DNA of 64,000 nt, taken from assembly GCF_012972705.2 (NCBI RefSeq), contig NZ_JABCSC020000001.1:1364001-1428000 (forward strand), written 5' to 3'. Positions 17,446-26,267 of the stretch are shown here, one piece after another. The translations under genes and the position numbers were made by a program. The notes beneath the pieces are model-generated. The model was not told the DNA's origin. It saw only the letters and a program-made list of their open reading frames with translations, and ran no database searches. Every line of letters starts with the position of its first letter. The first letter of the stretch is position 1. The stretch comes from Uliginosibacterium aquaticum. GTDB lineage: Bacteria; Pseudomonadota; Gammaproteobacteria; Burkholderiales; Rhodocyclaceae.

Positions 17446-17462
17446 AATGAGAGTTGTTATTA
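17446..17462 (-). promoter_or_regulatory. Possible Fur box upstream of the secreted protein gene
   Basis: AATGAGAGTTGTTATTA lies in the 70-base AT-rich gap before the TTG start. It shares the AATGAGA half and a degenerate TTATT half with Fur sites. Proposed on pattern only. Confidence 0.3.
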
Positions 17463-17469
17463 ATTATTG

Positions 17470-18036
17470 TCAATCAGCACCCAATTGCGCTTTGGAGCTG
17501 CAGCGGCGCGTCTTGCAGCGTTTATGCCAGCTGTGGCGCAGCCAGATTTCCCAGCCGTATTTCACCGAGAAGTAGCCTGCAGCCGCCAGCAGCAGGGCGA
17601 GCAAGGGCAGGCCGACGAGCAGGGGCTCGCCCAGTTGCATGATCCATTGCGCCCAGGCAGACATCATTTCCGCGAGGCTGTTCCAGTCCACCTCCGGTGG
17701 GTGCGTGAAATGGGCATGACTGCCGGTCACGAAGCGGCCGATCATGAAGGCCGCCAGATACAGCGGCACGATGGTGAGTGGATTGGAGAAGAAGGTGCCG
17801 ACCAGCGCCAGCGGCAGGTTCACCCGGAAAAACACGCACAGGATGCCAGCGCCCAGCATTTGCAGCGGGCCGGGAATCATTCCGCAGAAGAGGCCTACGG
17901 CAATCCCGCCGGCCGCAGAGCGGCGGTTCAGGTGCCACAGACGGGGATGGAGCAGGGTATTGCCGAGCAGACCGAAGATGCGATGTTCGCGCAGGCTGTC
18001 GGGATGGGGCAGGCGATGGCGGATGAATTTGCGCAT
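17470..18036 (-). CDS. DUF2062 domain membrane protein
   Basis: 188 residues matching DUF2062: conserved N-terminal LWHLNRRSAAGGIAVGLFCG and the TFFSNPLTIVPLY motif, with three or four hydrophobic helices. The family is widespread in proteobacteria and often next to comEC or lol genes, as here, but its role is unknown. The C terminus is basic and cysteine-containing (WHKRCKTRRCSSK). Start is the ATG of MRKFIRHRL. It diverges from comEC with about 94 bases between the start codons. Confidence 0.85.
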   Translation of the reverse strand: MRKFIRHRLPHPDSLREHRIFGLLGNTLLHPRLWHLNRRSAAGGIAVGLFCGMIPGPLQMLGAGILCVFFRVNLPLALVGTFFSNPLTIVPLYLAAFMIGRFVTGSHAHFTHPPEVDWNSLAEMMSAWAQWIMQLGEPLLVGLPLLALLLAAAGYFSVKYGWEIWLRHSWHKRCKTRRCSSKAQLGAD

Positions 18037-18130
18037 GGAGTCATTATGGTGGAGCCGATGGGGGGATTGACCGCTGGCAATGCGGGTAGTTCAGCCGGAG
18101 GCCTGGCGGGGGCTGGTAATAATCCCCAGC

Positions 18131-20470
18131 ATGCGTCTCTTGATCGTGTTCTTCGCCCTGGGAATCGCATCTTGCCAGTTGCAGGCAAATCTGCAGCCCT
18201 GGCTGTTCTGCTTGGGTAGCGCCGCCGCACTGGTGGGCGTGGCAATGGTCCTGCCGCGCAAGCCCCTGCGCGTGGCGACCCTGTGGCTGGCGATGGCCTT
18301 GTTCGGGTTTGCTTACGCTAACTGGCGTGCCGAGTTGCGTCTGGCGGATCGACTTGCCGAACATCTGGAGGGGCAGGACCTGCAGCTGCGCGGGCGCATC
18401 GTGGGCTTGCCTCAGGTTTTCGAGCGCGGTCTGCGGTTTCGCCTGGAAACCCAGCAGGCTCCCGCTGGAGTCCCTGCCACCTTGATGCTGAGCTGGTATG
18501 CGCAGGGAAAGGGCGAGCTGCGACAGATGCCACCAGCAGTGCATGCAGGCGAAACCTGGCAGTTCACGCTGCGCTTGCGCCAGCCTCACGCCAGTCTCAA
18601 CCCGCATGGCTTTGATTACGAGGGCTGGCTGTTCGAGCAAGGCATTGGCGCGACCGGTTATGTGCGCAGCGGGCCGGGCAATCAGCGCCTCGAGGACAGC
18701 GGAGGCGGCCTGATGGCCCGTGTGGATCGCTGGCGTGAGCAGATCCGCAGCCGCTTTGAACGAGCGCTGCCCGACGCTGCCGGGCGCGGTGTGCTGGTGG
18801 CGCTGGCGGTGGGTGATCAGGCCGGCATTCCGTCTGCGCAGTGGGAGCTGTTCCGGATGACAGGTCTGACCCATGCGGTAAGCATTTCCGGGTTGCATGT
18901 TACGCTGATCGGAGCGCTGGCTGGATGGCTGGCGAGCTGGTTGTGGCGGCGTTCGCCGCGGCTGATGCTGTGTTTGCCGGCGCAGAAACTGGCCATTCTG
19001 GTGGCGGCGCTTGCTGCAGGCACCTATGTGTTGCTGGCCGGTTGTGGCGTGCCGGCCCAGCGTACCTTCTACATGCTGGCAGTAGCGGCATTGGCCCTGT
19101 GGAGCAAGCGTGCGGCGGGGGCCAGCCGGGTGATGGCAGCGGCCCTGCTGCTGGTGTTGCTGATTGATCCCTGGGCCGTGCTGTCGGCCGGTTTCTGGCT
19201 TTCTTTCGGAGCGGTGGCCGCCTTGTTGCTGGTGGCGTGCCAGCAGAGCGCGGCAGGGCGTGCGAGCTGGCGACGCCTCGTTCCGGACTGGCTGCGTGCC
19301 CAGTGGGCGGTGAGCGTGCTGAGCCTGCCCCTGCTGCTGGGTTTGTTCCAGCAGTTTTCGCTGATCTCACCGCTGACCAATGCGCTAGCGATTCCCTTGA
19401 TCAGCATGCTGATCACGCCCCTGGCGCTCAGCTTTGCCGTGCTGCCCCTGCCATCACTGGCGGAGTTCGCACACTGGCTACTGGAGGGCCTGCTGGCTTT
19501 TCTGGCCTGGTGTGCGGCGAGCCCGCTGGCCTTGTGGCAACAGGCTGCGCCGCCGCTGTGGCTGGTGGCGGTTTGCGCATTAGCTGCTTTATGGGCCTTG
19601 CTGCCGCGCGGAGTGCCGGGGCGTGCGGTGGGGTTGTTGAGCTTTGCACCCTTGCTTCTGTGGGCACCCTTGCGTCCGGCGCCCGGTGAGCTGGATGTGA
19701 ACGTGCTGGACGTGGGGCAGGGCCTGGCGGTGCATTTGCGCACCGCGCAGCATGACGTGCTTTTCGACGCCGGGCCGCAGTACGGGCCCGAGGTGGATGC
19801 CGGCGAGCGCATCGTGCTGCCCTGGCTACGCGCTGTGGGGGCGCGCAAGCTGGATCTGCTGGTGGTGTCGCATGACGATGCGGATCACTCGGGGGGCGCC
19901 GATAGCGTGCTGGCAGCCGCGTCGCCGGCGGAGTGGCGCAGCAGCCTTGCGCCCGGCCATGCCTTGCTGGGCTTCTTCAGCCCGCATCAAGCCTGCCGGC
20001 AGGGCGAGGCATGGGAGTGGGATGGCGTGCATTTCGAATTCCTGCACCCCGCCGAGGGCTTCAGTGGCAAGGACAATGAGCGCTCCTGCGTGCTGCGTGT
20101 GAGGTCCGCTCAGGGAAGTGTTTTACTCACCGGAGATATTCCGGCCGCTGTTGAAAGCCGTCTGCTGCAGGAGCAGGCAGAGGCACTTGCCAGCGAGATC
20201 CTGATCGTGCCGCATCACGGCAGCCGCAGCTCCTCCACGCCGGAATTTATCCGCGCGACAGCCGCTCGCCATGCTGTTTTCACAGCCGGCTATCGCAATC
20301 GCTACGGCCATCCTGCGCCAGACGTGCTGGCCCGTTATGTGCAAGCCGGAGCAAGCATCCATCGCTCGGACGCTGACGGCGCACTGCTGTTTCGCCTGCG
20401 CGCCGGCGGCATCGAAGTCGATCCCTTCCGCCAGACGCATGCCCGCTATTGGCACGATCGTACTTACTGA
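18131..20470 (+). CDS. comEC: ComEC/Rec2 DNA-uptake channel protein
   Basis: About 779 residues from the ATG giving MRLLIVFFALG; an in-frame ATG 17 codons earlier (18080) is also possible. The inner-membrane channel passes single-stranded DNA into the cytoplasm during natural transformation. Order: N-terminal hydrophobic DUF4131 region, the Competence membrane domain (about 200-480, with SISGLHVTLIGALAG), and a C-terminal metallo-beta-lactamase domain with VSHDDADHSGG and IVPHHGSRSS, the metal-binding histidine blocks thought to degrade the second strand. All expected motifs are present, so it appears functional. No comEA or other competence genes are adjacent. Ends just before an alpha/beta hydrolase gene. 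Confidence 0.92.
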   Translation: MRLLIVFFALGIASCQLQANLQPWLFCLGSAAALVGVAMVLPRKPLRVATLWLAMALFGFAYANWRAELRLADRLAEHLEGQDLQLRGRIVGLPQVFERGLRFRLETQQAPAGVPATLMLSWYAQGKGELRQMPPAVHAGETWQFTLRLRQPHASLNPHGFDYEGWLFEQGIGATGYVRSGPGNQRLEDSGGGLMARVDRWREQIRSRFERALPDAAGRGVLVALAVGDQAGIPSAQWELFRMTGLTHAVSISGLHVTLIGALAGWLASWLWRRSPRLMLCLPAQKLAILVAALAAGTYVLLAGCGVPAQRTFYMLAVAALALWSKRAAGASRVMAAALLLVLLIDPWAVLSAGFWLSFGAVAALLLVACQQSAAGRASWRRLVPDWLRAQWAVSVLSLPLLLGLFQQFSLISPLTNALAIPLISMLITPLALSFAVLPLPSLAEFAHWLLEGLLAFLAWCAASPLALWQQAAPPLWLVAVCALAALWALLPRGVPGRAVGLLSFAPLLLWAPLRPAPGELDVNVLDVGQGLAVHLRTAQHDVLFDAGPQYGPEVDAGERIVLPWLRAVGARKLDLLVVSHDDADHSGGADSVLAAASPAEWRSSLAPGHALLGFFSPHQACRQGEAWEWDGVHFEFLHPAEGFSGKDNERSCVLRVRSAQGSVLLTGDIPAAVESRLLQEQAEALASEILIVPHHGSRSSSTPEFIRATAARHAVFTAGYRNRYGHPAPDVLARYVQAGASIHRSDADGALLFRLRAGGIEVDPFRQTHARYWHDRTY

Positions 20471-20481
20471 GGGTTCATGTC

Positions 20482-21378
20482 ATGGCATTGGCTTACTTGT
20501 CGCGATTTTTCCGCTGCTTGGGTGCGATGCCCGAGATGCGCCGTGGCAGCGTGCAATGCCTCACTTCGGGCCAGTTGCACCGCATGGCCTACACCGAATG
20601 GGGGCGGCCGGACAATCCGCGCGTGCTGATCTGTGTGCACGGCTTGTCGCGCAACGGACGGGATTTCGATGTCCTCGCCGCTGCGCTCAGTGGCGACTAT
20701 CGGGTGATCTGCCCTGACATTGCCGGCCGCGGCGACAGTGACTGGCTGGCGGACAAGAGCGCCTATGCCGTGCCCAGCTATGTGCCGCATCTGCTGAGCC
20801 TGATTGCGCGGCTGGATGTGGAGCGGGTCGACTGGCTCGGCACCTCGATGGGCGGCCTGATCGGCATGGCGCTCGCGGCCATGCCCGGCAACCCGATCCG
20901 GCGCCTGATCCTCAATGATGTTGGGCCGGTGCTTTCAGCTGCCGCCTTGAGCCGCATCGGTGACTACGTCGGACGGGCTCCGCACTTTGTGGCGCTGGAA
21001 GAGGCTGAGCGCTACCTGCGTGGCGTCTGCCCCGGTTTCGGCCCGCTCAGCGACGCACAGTGGCGTCAGCTGACCCTGAGCAGCCTGCGCCCGGAGGGCA
21101 ATGGCTGGCGCATGCACTATGACCCGGCCATCGGTGATGCCATGCGTGCCCAGCCGCTCAAGACCGATATGCTGCTGTGGCCGATGTATGACGCCATCAC
21201 GGCACCGACCCTGGTGTTGCGCGGGGTGGATTCGGATCTGCTGAGCCATGCCACCGCAGAGGCCATGAGTCGGCGCGGGCCATGCGCCCGCCATGTCGAG
21301 ATTGCCGCGACCGGTCATGCGCCGATGCTGATGGATCCGGCACAGATCGGGATCGTGCGGGAATTTCTGGTGGGCTGA
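20482..21378 (+). CDS. Alpha/beta hydrolase
   Basis: About 298 residues. The fold signature is clear: CVHGLSRNGRDFD oxyanion loop, DIAGRGDSDW, the nucleophile elbow GTSMGG, acid in LRGVDSDLL, and His in ATGHAPML. Start chosen at ATG (MALAYLSRFF) 11 bases after the comEC stop with GAGGG nearby; an ATG 11 codons earlier would overlap comEC. Probably co-transcribed with comEC, although the functions look unrelated. Substrate unknown; the family ranges from esterases to C-C hydrolases. Confidence 0.85.
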   Translation: MALAYLSRFFRCLGAMPEMRRGSVQCLTSGQLHRMAYTEWGRPDNPRVLICVHGLSRNGRDFDVLAAALSGDYRVICPDIAGRGDSDWLADKSAYAVPSYVPHLLSLIARLDVERVDWLGTSMGGLIGMALAAMPGNPIRRLILNDVGPVLSAAALSRIGDYVGRAPHFVALEEAERYLRGVCPGFGPLSDAQWRQLTLSSLRPEGNGWRMHYDPAIGDAMRAQPLKTDMLLWPMYDAITAPTLVLRGVDSDLLSHATAEAMSRRGPCARHVEIAATGHAPMLMDPAQIGIVREFLVG

Positions 21379-21465
21379 AATGCGCTTTGCGATCAATTGG
21401 CCGGAGTGGTGCAGGCGTATGCTCGCGGTTCCGTCCCCCTCGTTCTGTCGGAGCCCGCTCAAGCC

Positions 21466-22305
21466 ATGCGCATGACCGTTGAACTCTTCGCCCTGCAGAG
21501 CCGCCGCGTGCGTAGCGTGATCGAGTATGTCGGCACGCATCTGGATGAGGATATTCCGCTGACGCATCTGGCCGATCTGGCCTGCCTCTCTCCCTCCCAG
21601 CTGGAGCGCCTGTATCGCAGCAAGGTGGGGGAGACGCCGCTGGTCACGCTGCGCCGCCTGCGCTTGTCGCGTGCACTGGAGCAGATCCGCAACGGTCAGG
21701 GCGCATTGCAGGATATCGGTCTTGCGGCTGGCTATGGTTCTGCGGCGGCTTTCTGCCATGCTTTCGTGCGCCGTTTCGGCTTCGCTCCCTCGCAGGTCGG
21801 CGCGCATTCGCCGCGCGGCCGGCCCCTGCCGCCCTTGAGCCTTGAATACCTGCCCGAGCGGCCCGTCTGGCAGATGAACTATCGCGGTCAGGCGCGCGAG
21901 CAACACACCGGCGCCGCCCCGCTGGTGGGCAATCTGGCCGTGGCCGGGGTGGCGCACTGGCGCAACTGGCTGGCGCTGGATCGCGATTGTCCGCTTGGCG
22001 GCGGGTTGGAGCGGAGGGTTGCAGTGCAGCACTTCGTGCCGGCCCTAGGGTTGAGCCAGCAGGTCGCGCAGGTGGATCGCGTCGTCCATCCCGCCGGGCT
22101 GTATGCGGTCTGGCACACCCTGGCTTTCCCGCGTGCGGCCAGCTTGCCTGGGGTAGTCGAGGAAGTCCGCGCCAGATTTGGCTGCGTATGGCGGCAGGAG
22201 GCGCGCGTGTTACTGCGCGAGATTACGGTCAGCGGCTACACCGCGCCGCAGGAGCGCCGCTTTGCGCTTTACCTGCCGGTTGTCGCACTCAAACGCCGAT
22301 CCTGA
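21466..22305 (+). CDS. AraC-family regulator with C-terminal effector-binding domain
   Basis: About 279 residues. An N-terminal double helix-turn-helix of the AraC type is plain (HLADLACLSPSQLERLYRS, then ALQDIGLAAGYGSAAAFCHAFVRRFGFAPSQ). It is followed by a GyrI-like effector-binding domain (about 150-279), ending YTAPQERRFALYLPV. This order (HTH first, ligand domain last) is that of Rob/SoxS-like multidrug or lipophilic-compound sensors. The start is uncertain: in-frame ATGs at 21466 and 21472 and a TTG at 21397 lack a strong Shine-Dalgarno. The likely target is the flanking hydrolase or substrate-binding protein gene (inference). Confidence 0.8.
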   Translation: MRMTVELFALQSRRVRSVIEYVGTHLDEDIPLTHLADLACLSPSQLERLYRSKVGETPLVTLRRLRLSRALEQIRNGQGALQDIGLAAGYGSAAAFCHAFVRRFGFAPSQVGAHSPRGRPLPPLSLEYLPERPVWQMNYRGQAREQHTGAAPLVGNLAVAGVAHWRNWLALDRDCPLGGGLERRVAVQHFVPALGLSQQVAQVDRVVHPAGLYAVWHTLAFPRAASLPGVVEEVRARFGCVWRQEARVLLREITVSGYTAPQERRFALYLPVVALKRRS

Positions 22306-22380
22306 TCAAGGACGCGATGGCCTGCGCGGCATGCTGAGTCCGTCGGCAAACGGCCGGCATTTGCCCTGATGAGGACAAGC

Positions 22381-24291
22381 ATGCAGCGATATCTATTTTT
22401 CCTGAGCCGGTTTTGGCGTAGCGGGCTGGCTGTCTGGGCCGCTCTGGCCTGTATGAGCAGTCAGGCTTTCAGCGAGGCCCCGGAACTTTCAGCGCGGGTA
22501 GCGGCAGGTGAGCTGGCTCCGGTACAGCGTCGCCTGCCAGATTCACCCGAAGTGATTCACGCACTCCCCGGTGCGCGCTACGGGGGCAGCCTGCGCAGCG
22601 CCTTGCTGGCCAGTGGTGATGAAAACGGCGTGCTGCGCTTTGTGGCCCAAGGGCTCACGCGTTGGGATACGCGCTTCGAGCACATCCAGCCCAACATCGC
22701 GGAGCGCTGGACGGTGAATCGCGATGCGACCGAGTATGTATTCAGTTTGCGCCACGGCCTGCGCTGGTCCGATGGTGTGCCTTTCACGGCAGATGACGTG
22801 GTGTTTGCCGTCAATGAAGTGATTGCCGACCGCCGCCTCTCCGGCCCGCCGGCCGATCGCTATCAGGCTGCCGGGGAGACCATGCGGGCGGAGAAAATCG
22901 ATACCTGGCAGGTGCGCATCCGTTTTGCTGCGGGCAATCGCCTGTTACCCGAGGAACTGGCCGGTCCCTATGGCCATCACCCGGTGCTTTATCCCCGGCA
23001 CTACTGCACGCGCTTTCATGCGGCCTACAACCCGCAGGCTGATGCCGAGGCCAAACAGGCTGGTCTGAGTGGCTGGATGGCGCTCTTTAACCGTCAGTGC
23101 CCGGCCTTCGCGGGGCGCTGGTCTAACCCGGACAAACCCACCCTTGATCCCTGGGTGATCAGTGCAGGCTTGGGGCGCGGTCTGACGCCGGTCGTCCTGC
23201 AGCGTAATCCCTACTTCTGGCAGGTTGACCAGCGCGGGCGCCAGCTGCCTTATCTCGATGCAATCCGTTTCGAGCTCTTTCGCGACCCCACGGCCATTCT
23301 TGCCGCGGCCATGGAGGGGCGGCTGGACCTGCAGATCCGTCATGTCAGCGGGGTAGCTGCGCGTGAGCGGCTGGCAGCGCTGGTGGCCAGCGGCAGCCAT
23401 GTGCAGATGAGTTTGCCGGACGTGAATGCGTCGGCAGTCGGGCTTTATCTCAACCACACCACTGTGCGTGACGCGCTGCGCCGCCTGTATGCCGACGTGC
23501 GCTTCAAGGCGGCGCTGTCGCAAGCATTTGATCGCGATGCCATCGCGCGCGGCGTGTTCCGCGGTGAAGTCACGCCCTGGCAGGTTGGGCCGCCGCGTGG
23601 CCACCGCTTTTACAACGAGAAACTGGCCAGTCAGTTCACCCGCTTCGATCTCGCCGCTGCCAATCACAGTCTCGATGCGTTGGGTCTCACGGCACGCGAT
23701 GCCCAGGGTTTCCGCCTGCTGCCCGATGGCGCTCGCCTGAGCCTGCGCGCCATCGTCAACAGCAACGCTGAACAGATGATCGCCACGCTCGAGATGGTGC
23801 GACAGGACTGGGCGCAGGCCGGTATCGAGCTGGTGATCGAGGCCCTGGATCGTGCGGTGGCAAGCAGCCGGGCGCGCGCCAATGATTACGACATCAGTGT
23901 GGATGTCGTCTCCGGTGGTATCGACCCGACCTACAACCCACGCGCCTATCTCGCCCAGCATCCGGCCGATTCGCGCCAGGGCCTGCCCTGGGTGCGCTGG
24001 TACGACAGTCACGGCACCGAAGGCTTGGAGCCGCCGCCGGCGATGCGCCAGCGCCTGCAATGGTGGGATGAGTGGAAGGCCGCCCGCTCCGCTGCCGAGG
24101 CCGACCGGCTGTTCCAGCGGATTCTCGCTATCGCGGCAGAGGAACTGGAAGTGCTTGGCACCGTCAGCTCGCCGGCCCAGACCGGCATTCGCGCCCGCCG
24201 TCTGCAGGGCGTACCTGATCAGATGCCCGGCGCCTGGATCTGGCCCACGCCCAACCCATCACTGCCGCAGCAGTATTTTTTCACTGATTAG
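22381..24291 (+). CDS. Extracellular solute-binding protein, family 5 (peptide/nickel type)
   Basis: About 636 residues with a signal peptide (hydrophobic stretch SGLAVWAALACMSSQAFS). The mature protein shows the family 5 pattern: YVFSLRHGLRWSDGVPFTADDVVFAV near residue 120, several WQV and FNRQCPAF elements, and KAALSQAFDRDAIARGVF. Such proteins capture peptides, opines or metal complexes for ABC importers. GAGGA sits just before this ATG; another ATG four codons earlier overlaps it. No permease or ATPase genes are adjacent, so it is an orphan binding protein. It follows the AraC regulator by 75 bases. Ligand unknown. Confidence 0.88.
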   Translation: MQRYLFFLSRFWRSGLAVWAALACMSSQAFSEAPELSARVAAGELAPVQRRLPDSPEVIHALPGARYGGSLRSALLASGDENGVLRFVAQGLTRWDTRFEHIQPNIAERWTVNRDATEYVFSLRHGLRWSDGVPFTADDVVFAVNEVIADRRLSGPPADRYQAAGETMRAEKIDTWQVRIRFAAGNRLLPEELAGPYGHHPVLYPRHYCTRFHAAYNPQADAEAKQAGLSGWMALFNRQCPAFAGRWSNPDKPTLDPWVISAGLGRGLTPVVLQRNPYFWQVDQRGRQLPYLDAIRFELFRDPTAILAAAMEGRLDLQIRHVSGVAARERLAALVASGSHVQMSLPDVNASAVGLYLNHTTVRDALRRLYADVRFKAALSQAFDRDAIARGVFRGEVTPWQVGPPRGHRFYNEKLASQFTRFDLAAANHSLDALGLTARDAQGFRLLPDGARLSLRAIVNSNAEQMIATLEMVRQDWAQAGIELVIEALDRAVASSRARANDYDISVDVVSGGIDPTYNPRAYLAQHPADSRQGLPWVRWYDSHGTEGLEPPPAMRQRLQWWDEWKAARSAAEADRLFQRILAIAAEELEVLGTVSSPAQTGIRARRLQGVPDQMPGAWIWPTPNPSLPQQYFFTD

Positions 24292-24306
24292 CCGCGCCAG
24301 AGGCGC

Positions 24307-24332
24307 GCAGCGGGCACTTCCATGCCCGCTGC
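24307..24332. terminator. Hairpin after the solute-binding protein gene
   Basis: GCAGCGGGCA and TGCCCGCTGC form a perfect 10-bp stem around CTTCCA, 15 bases after the stop codon. There is no T-tract, so it may be a REP-like or mRNA-protecting hairpin more than a true terminator. A second smaller CGGGCA/TGCCCG hairpin follows at about 24371-24386. Confidence 0.5.
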
Positions 24333-24409
24333 GTCAACCCTAGGCATGCGCTTGCGTGCGGGCAGGGCCTCGGGCATCCTTGCCCGCCTGTCATGCGGAG
24401 CTGCGCACC

Positions 24410-25126
24410 ATGGATTTCCTGGCTTTCTTCAAGCAGTTCTTCTGGGCCGACTGGTTGGGGCTGGTCTGGTTCCTGATCTGCTGGTTCGGCTATGAGCGCC
24501 TTGTGGAGAAAGGCTGGAAGGGGCATTCGACCCTGCTTGTCGAAGGCCATCGCCTGCGCGTGCAATGGGCGCAGCAGATGCTTACGCGCGAGAACCGCAT
24601 CGTCGATTGCGCGCTGGTCAGCAATCTTGTCAGTAGCGTGAATTTCTACGCCAACACCTCGATCTACATCATTGCCGGCCTCTTCGCGACCCTCGGGGCA
24701 CTGGACCGCTTCATCGACACCGCTGCCGAGCTGCAGTTCTCGCGCAGCATCTCGCGTGAGGCCATGGAGCTCAAGCTGATCCTGCTGATCACCATCTTCG
24801 TGGTGGCTTACTTCAAATTCACTTGGGCGTTGCGTCAGTTCAATGTGCTCTCGATCACTACCGGCGCGGTGCCGCCCAGGGAGTCCGCCCCGGAAGTGCT
24901 GGAGCGTTTCGCCCAGAAGCACGCCGCCGTGAATACCTGCGCCGGGGATGACTTCAACCGCGGCCTGCGCGCCTATTACTTCGGCCTCGCCGTGCTGGGC
25001 TGGATGCTCTCGCCTTGGCTTTTCATCATCGCGACCACTGTGGTGGTTTACGTTCAAGCCCGGCGCGAGTTTGATTCACTGGTGCTCCGGGCACTGCGTG
25101 AGGTGGATGAGATCAAGGCGGAGTAA
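24410..25126 (+). CDS. DUF599 family membrane protein
   Basis: 238 residues matching DUF599: an N-terminal helix (FFWADWLGLVWFLICWFGYE), then the conserved cytosolic-looking RLRVQWAQQMLTRENRIVD and SNLVSSVNFYANTSIYIIAGL, and later hydrophobic helices (LILLITIFVVAYFKFTWALRQF is the core one). ATG at 24410 has GGAG nine bases upstream. Function of the family is unknown. Convergent with a LysR gene. The gap between them carries a GCCAGC/GCTGGC hairpin followed by GTTTTT near 25137-25170, a possible terminator. Confidence 0.85.
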   Translation: MDFLAFFKQFFWADWLGLVWFLICWFGYERLVEKGWKGHSTLLVEGHRLRVQWAQQMLTRENRIVDCALVSNLVSSVNFYANTSIYIIAGLFATLGALDRFIDTAAELQFSRSISREAMELKLILLITIFVVAYFKFTWALRQFNVLSITTGAVPPRESAPEVLERFAQKHAAVNTCAGDDFNRGLRAYYFGLAVLGWMLSPWLFIIATTVVVYVQARREFDSLVLRALREVDEIKAE

Positions 25127-25220
25127 GGCCGCTTGTGCCAGCCAATGGCCAGGCGCTGGCAGCCTCGTTTTTCGCAAATCCGCCCGTGAGCGAGCGGGGT
25201 GTTTCAAAGCTGTTCTTGAT

Positions 25221-26123
25221 TCATGATCGCCATGCGGGCTCGCGCAAAGCTTCCACCAGAAAGTCCAGCAGGCGGCGCACTTTCAGGGGCAAGTGTTTGC
25301 GGGTGGGGTAGACGGCATGGATCGGGATCGTGGCGGCGCGCCAATCCGGCATCAATTCAATCAGGGCCCCGCTGCGTAAATCCTCATGGATGAGAAAGTC
25401 CGGCTGCAGGATGATGCCTTGGTGTGCCAGCGCGGCTGCTCTGCAGGTGTCGCCGTTGTTGGCGTGCAGCCTTGAGCGGATACGCACCGAGATTTCTTCG
25501 TTTTCAGGTCCCTTGAAGCTCCAGGTGTCGCCCCCGGACCAATAGCTGTACGAAATCGCGGCGTGCGCTGCGAGATCTTGCGGGTGTGTGAGCTGGCCGT
25601 GGCGAGCGACGTATTCCGGTGAGGCGCACAGCACCATCCGGGTATCGGCGAGTTTGCGGCTGACTAGCCCTGAATCGGGCAATCGGCCAATCCGCACTGC
25701 AAGGTCAAAACCTTCCTCGACCAGATCAACCACACGGTCGGCCAGCACGATGTCCAGTGTGAGATGGGGGTTCTCGGTCACGAAACGTCCCCAGAGTGCC
25801 GCGAGGTGCATGGCGCCGAAGGTCTGTGGGGCGCCAATGCGTAACCGCCCCCTGATCTCGCCACTGCTGTCACTCAGTTCTGACTCCGCCTCATCTACCG
25901 CGAGCAGGATGTCACGGCAACGCTGCAGGTAAGTCTCTCCTTCGCTCGTCAGTGAGAGCCGGCGTGTAGTGCGCTGGAGCAGGCGCACACCCAGATGTTG
26001 TTCCAGTTCGTTCACGTGACGTGAGATTGCAGGTTTCGAGAGCCCCGTGCTGTCCATAGCACCCACAAAGCTACCGGCCTCCACAACCGCGACAAAAGTC
26101 TTCATGCCTTGAAAGAGATCCAT
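25221..26123 (-). CDS. LysR-family transcriptional regulator (module 1)
   Basis: 300 residues. The N-terminal winged helix-turn-helix is typical (FVAVVEAGSFVGAMDSTGLSKPAISRHVNELEQHLGVRLL), followed by a linker helix and a two-lobed effector-binding domain with GRLRIGAPQTFG. Start at ATG of MDLFQGMKTF; a longer open frame upstream overlaps the divergent promoter. It diverges from an F420-reductase-like gene with 144 bases between, the arrangement LysR regulators use to control their neighbour. The gap contains GGAACA (26136) and TGTTCC (26164) as a spaced inverted repeat, a possible operator. Paralogous to the LysR at 27877-28785. Confidence 0.92.
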   Translation of the reverse strand: MDLFQGMKTFVAVVEAGSFVGAMDSTGLSKPAISRHVNELEQHLGVRLLQRTTRRLSLTSEGETYLQRCRDILLAVDEAESELSDSSGEIRGRLRIGAPQTFGAMHLAALWGRFVTENPHLTLDIVLADRVVDLVEEGFDLAVRIGRLPDSGLVSRKLADTRMVLCASPEYVARHGQLTHPQDLAAHAAISYSYWSGGDTWSFKGPENEEISVRIRSRLHANNGDTCRAAALAHQGIILQPDFLIHEDLRSGALIELMPDWRAATIPIHAVYPTRKHLPLKVRRLLDFLVEALREPAWRS

Positions 26124-26135
26124 GTTTCGAAATCC

Positions 26136-26169
26136 GGAACAGTTTGTCTTGTTTGGCCTAGTTTGTTCC
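26136..26169. promoter_or_regulatory. Candidate LysR operator between module 1 genes
   Basis: GGAACA and TGTTCC flank 22 bases, within which AGTTTGT occurs twice as a direct repeat. The position, just before the LysR start and upstream of the reductase gene, suits an autoregulatory LysR site. Pattern evidence only. Confidence 0.3.
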
Positions 26170-26267
26170 GAATGTCGGTACTCGTAAAGTTCATTCCACG
26201 GCGGCACCACACGGTGCCCTGGCAGACGGATGAACCGGCTGCTCCCCCAATAGCAAAGGAAAGCATC

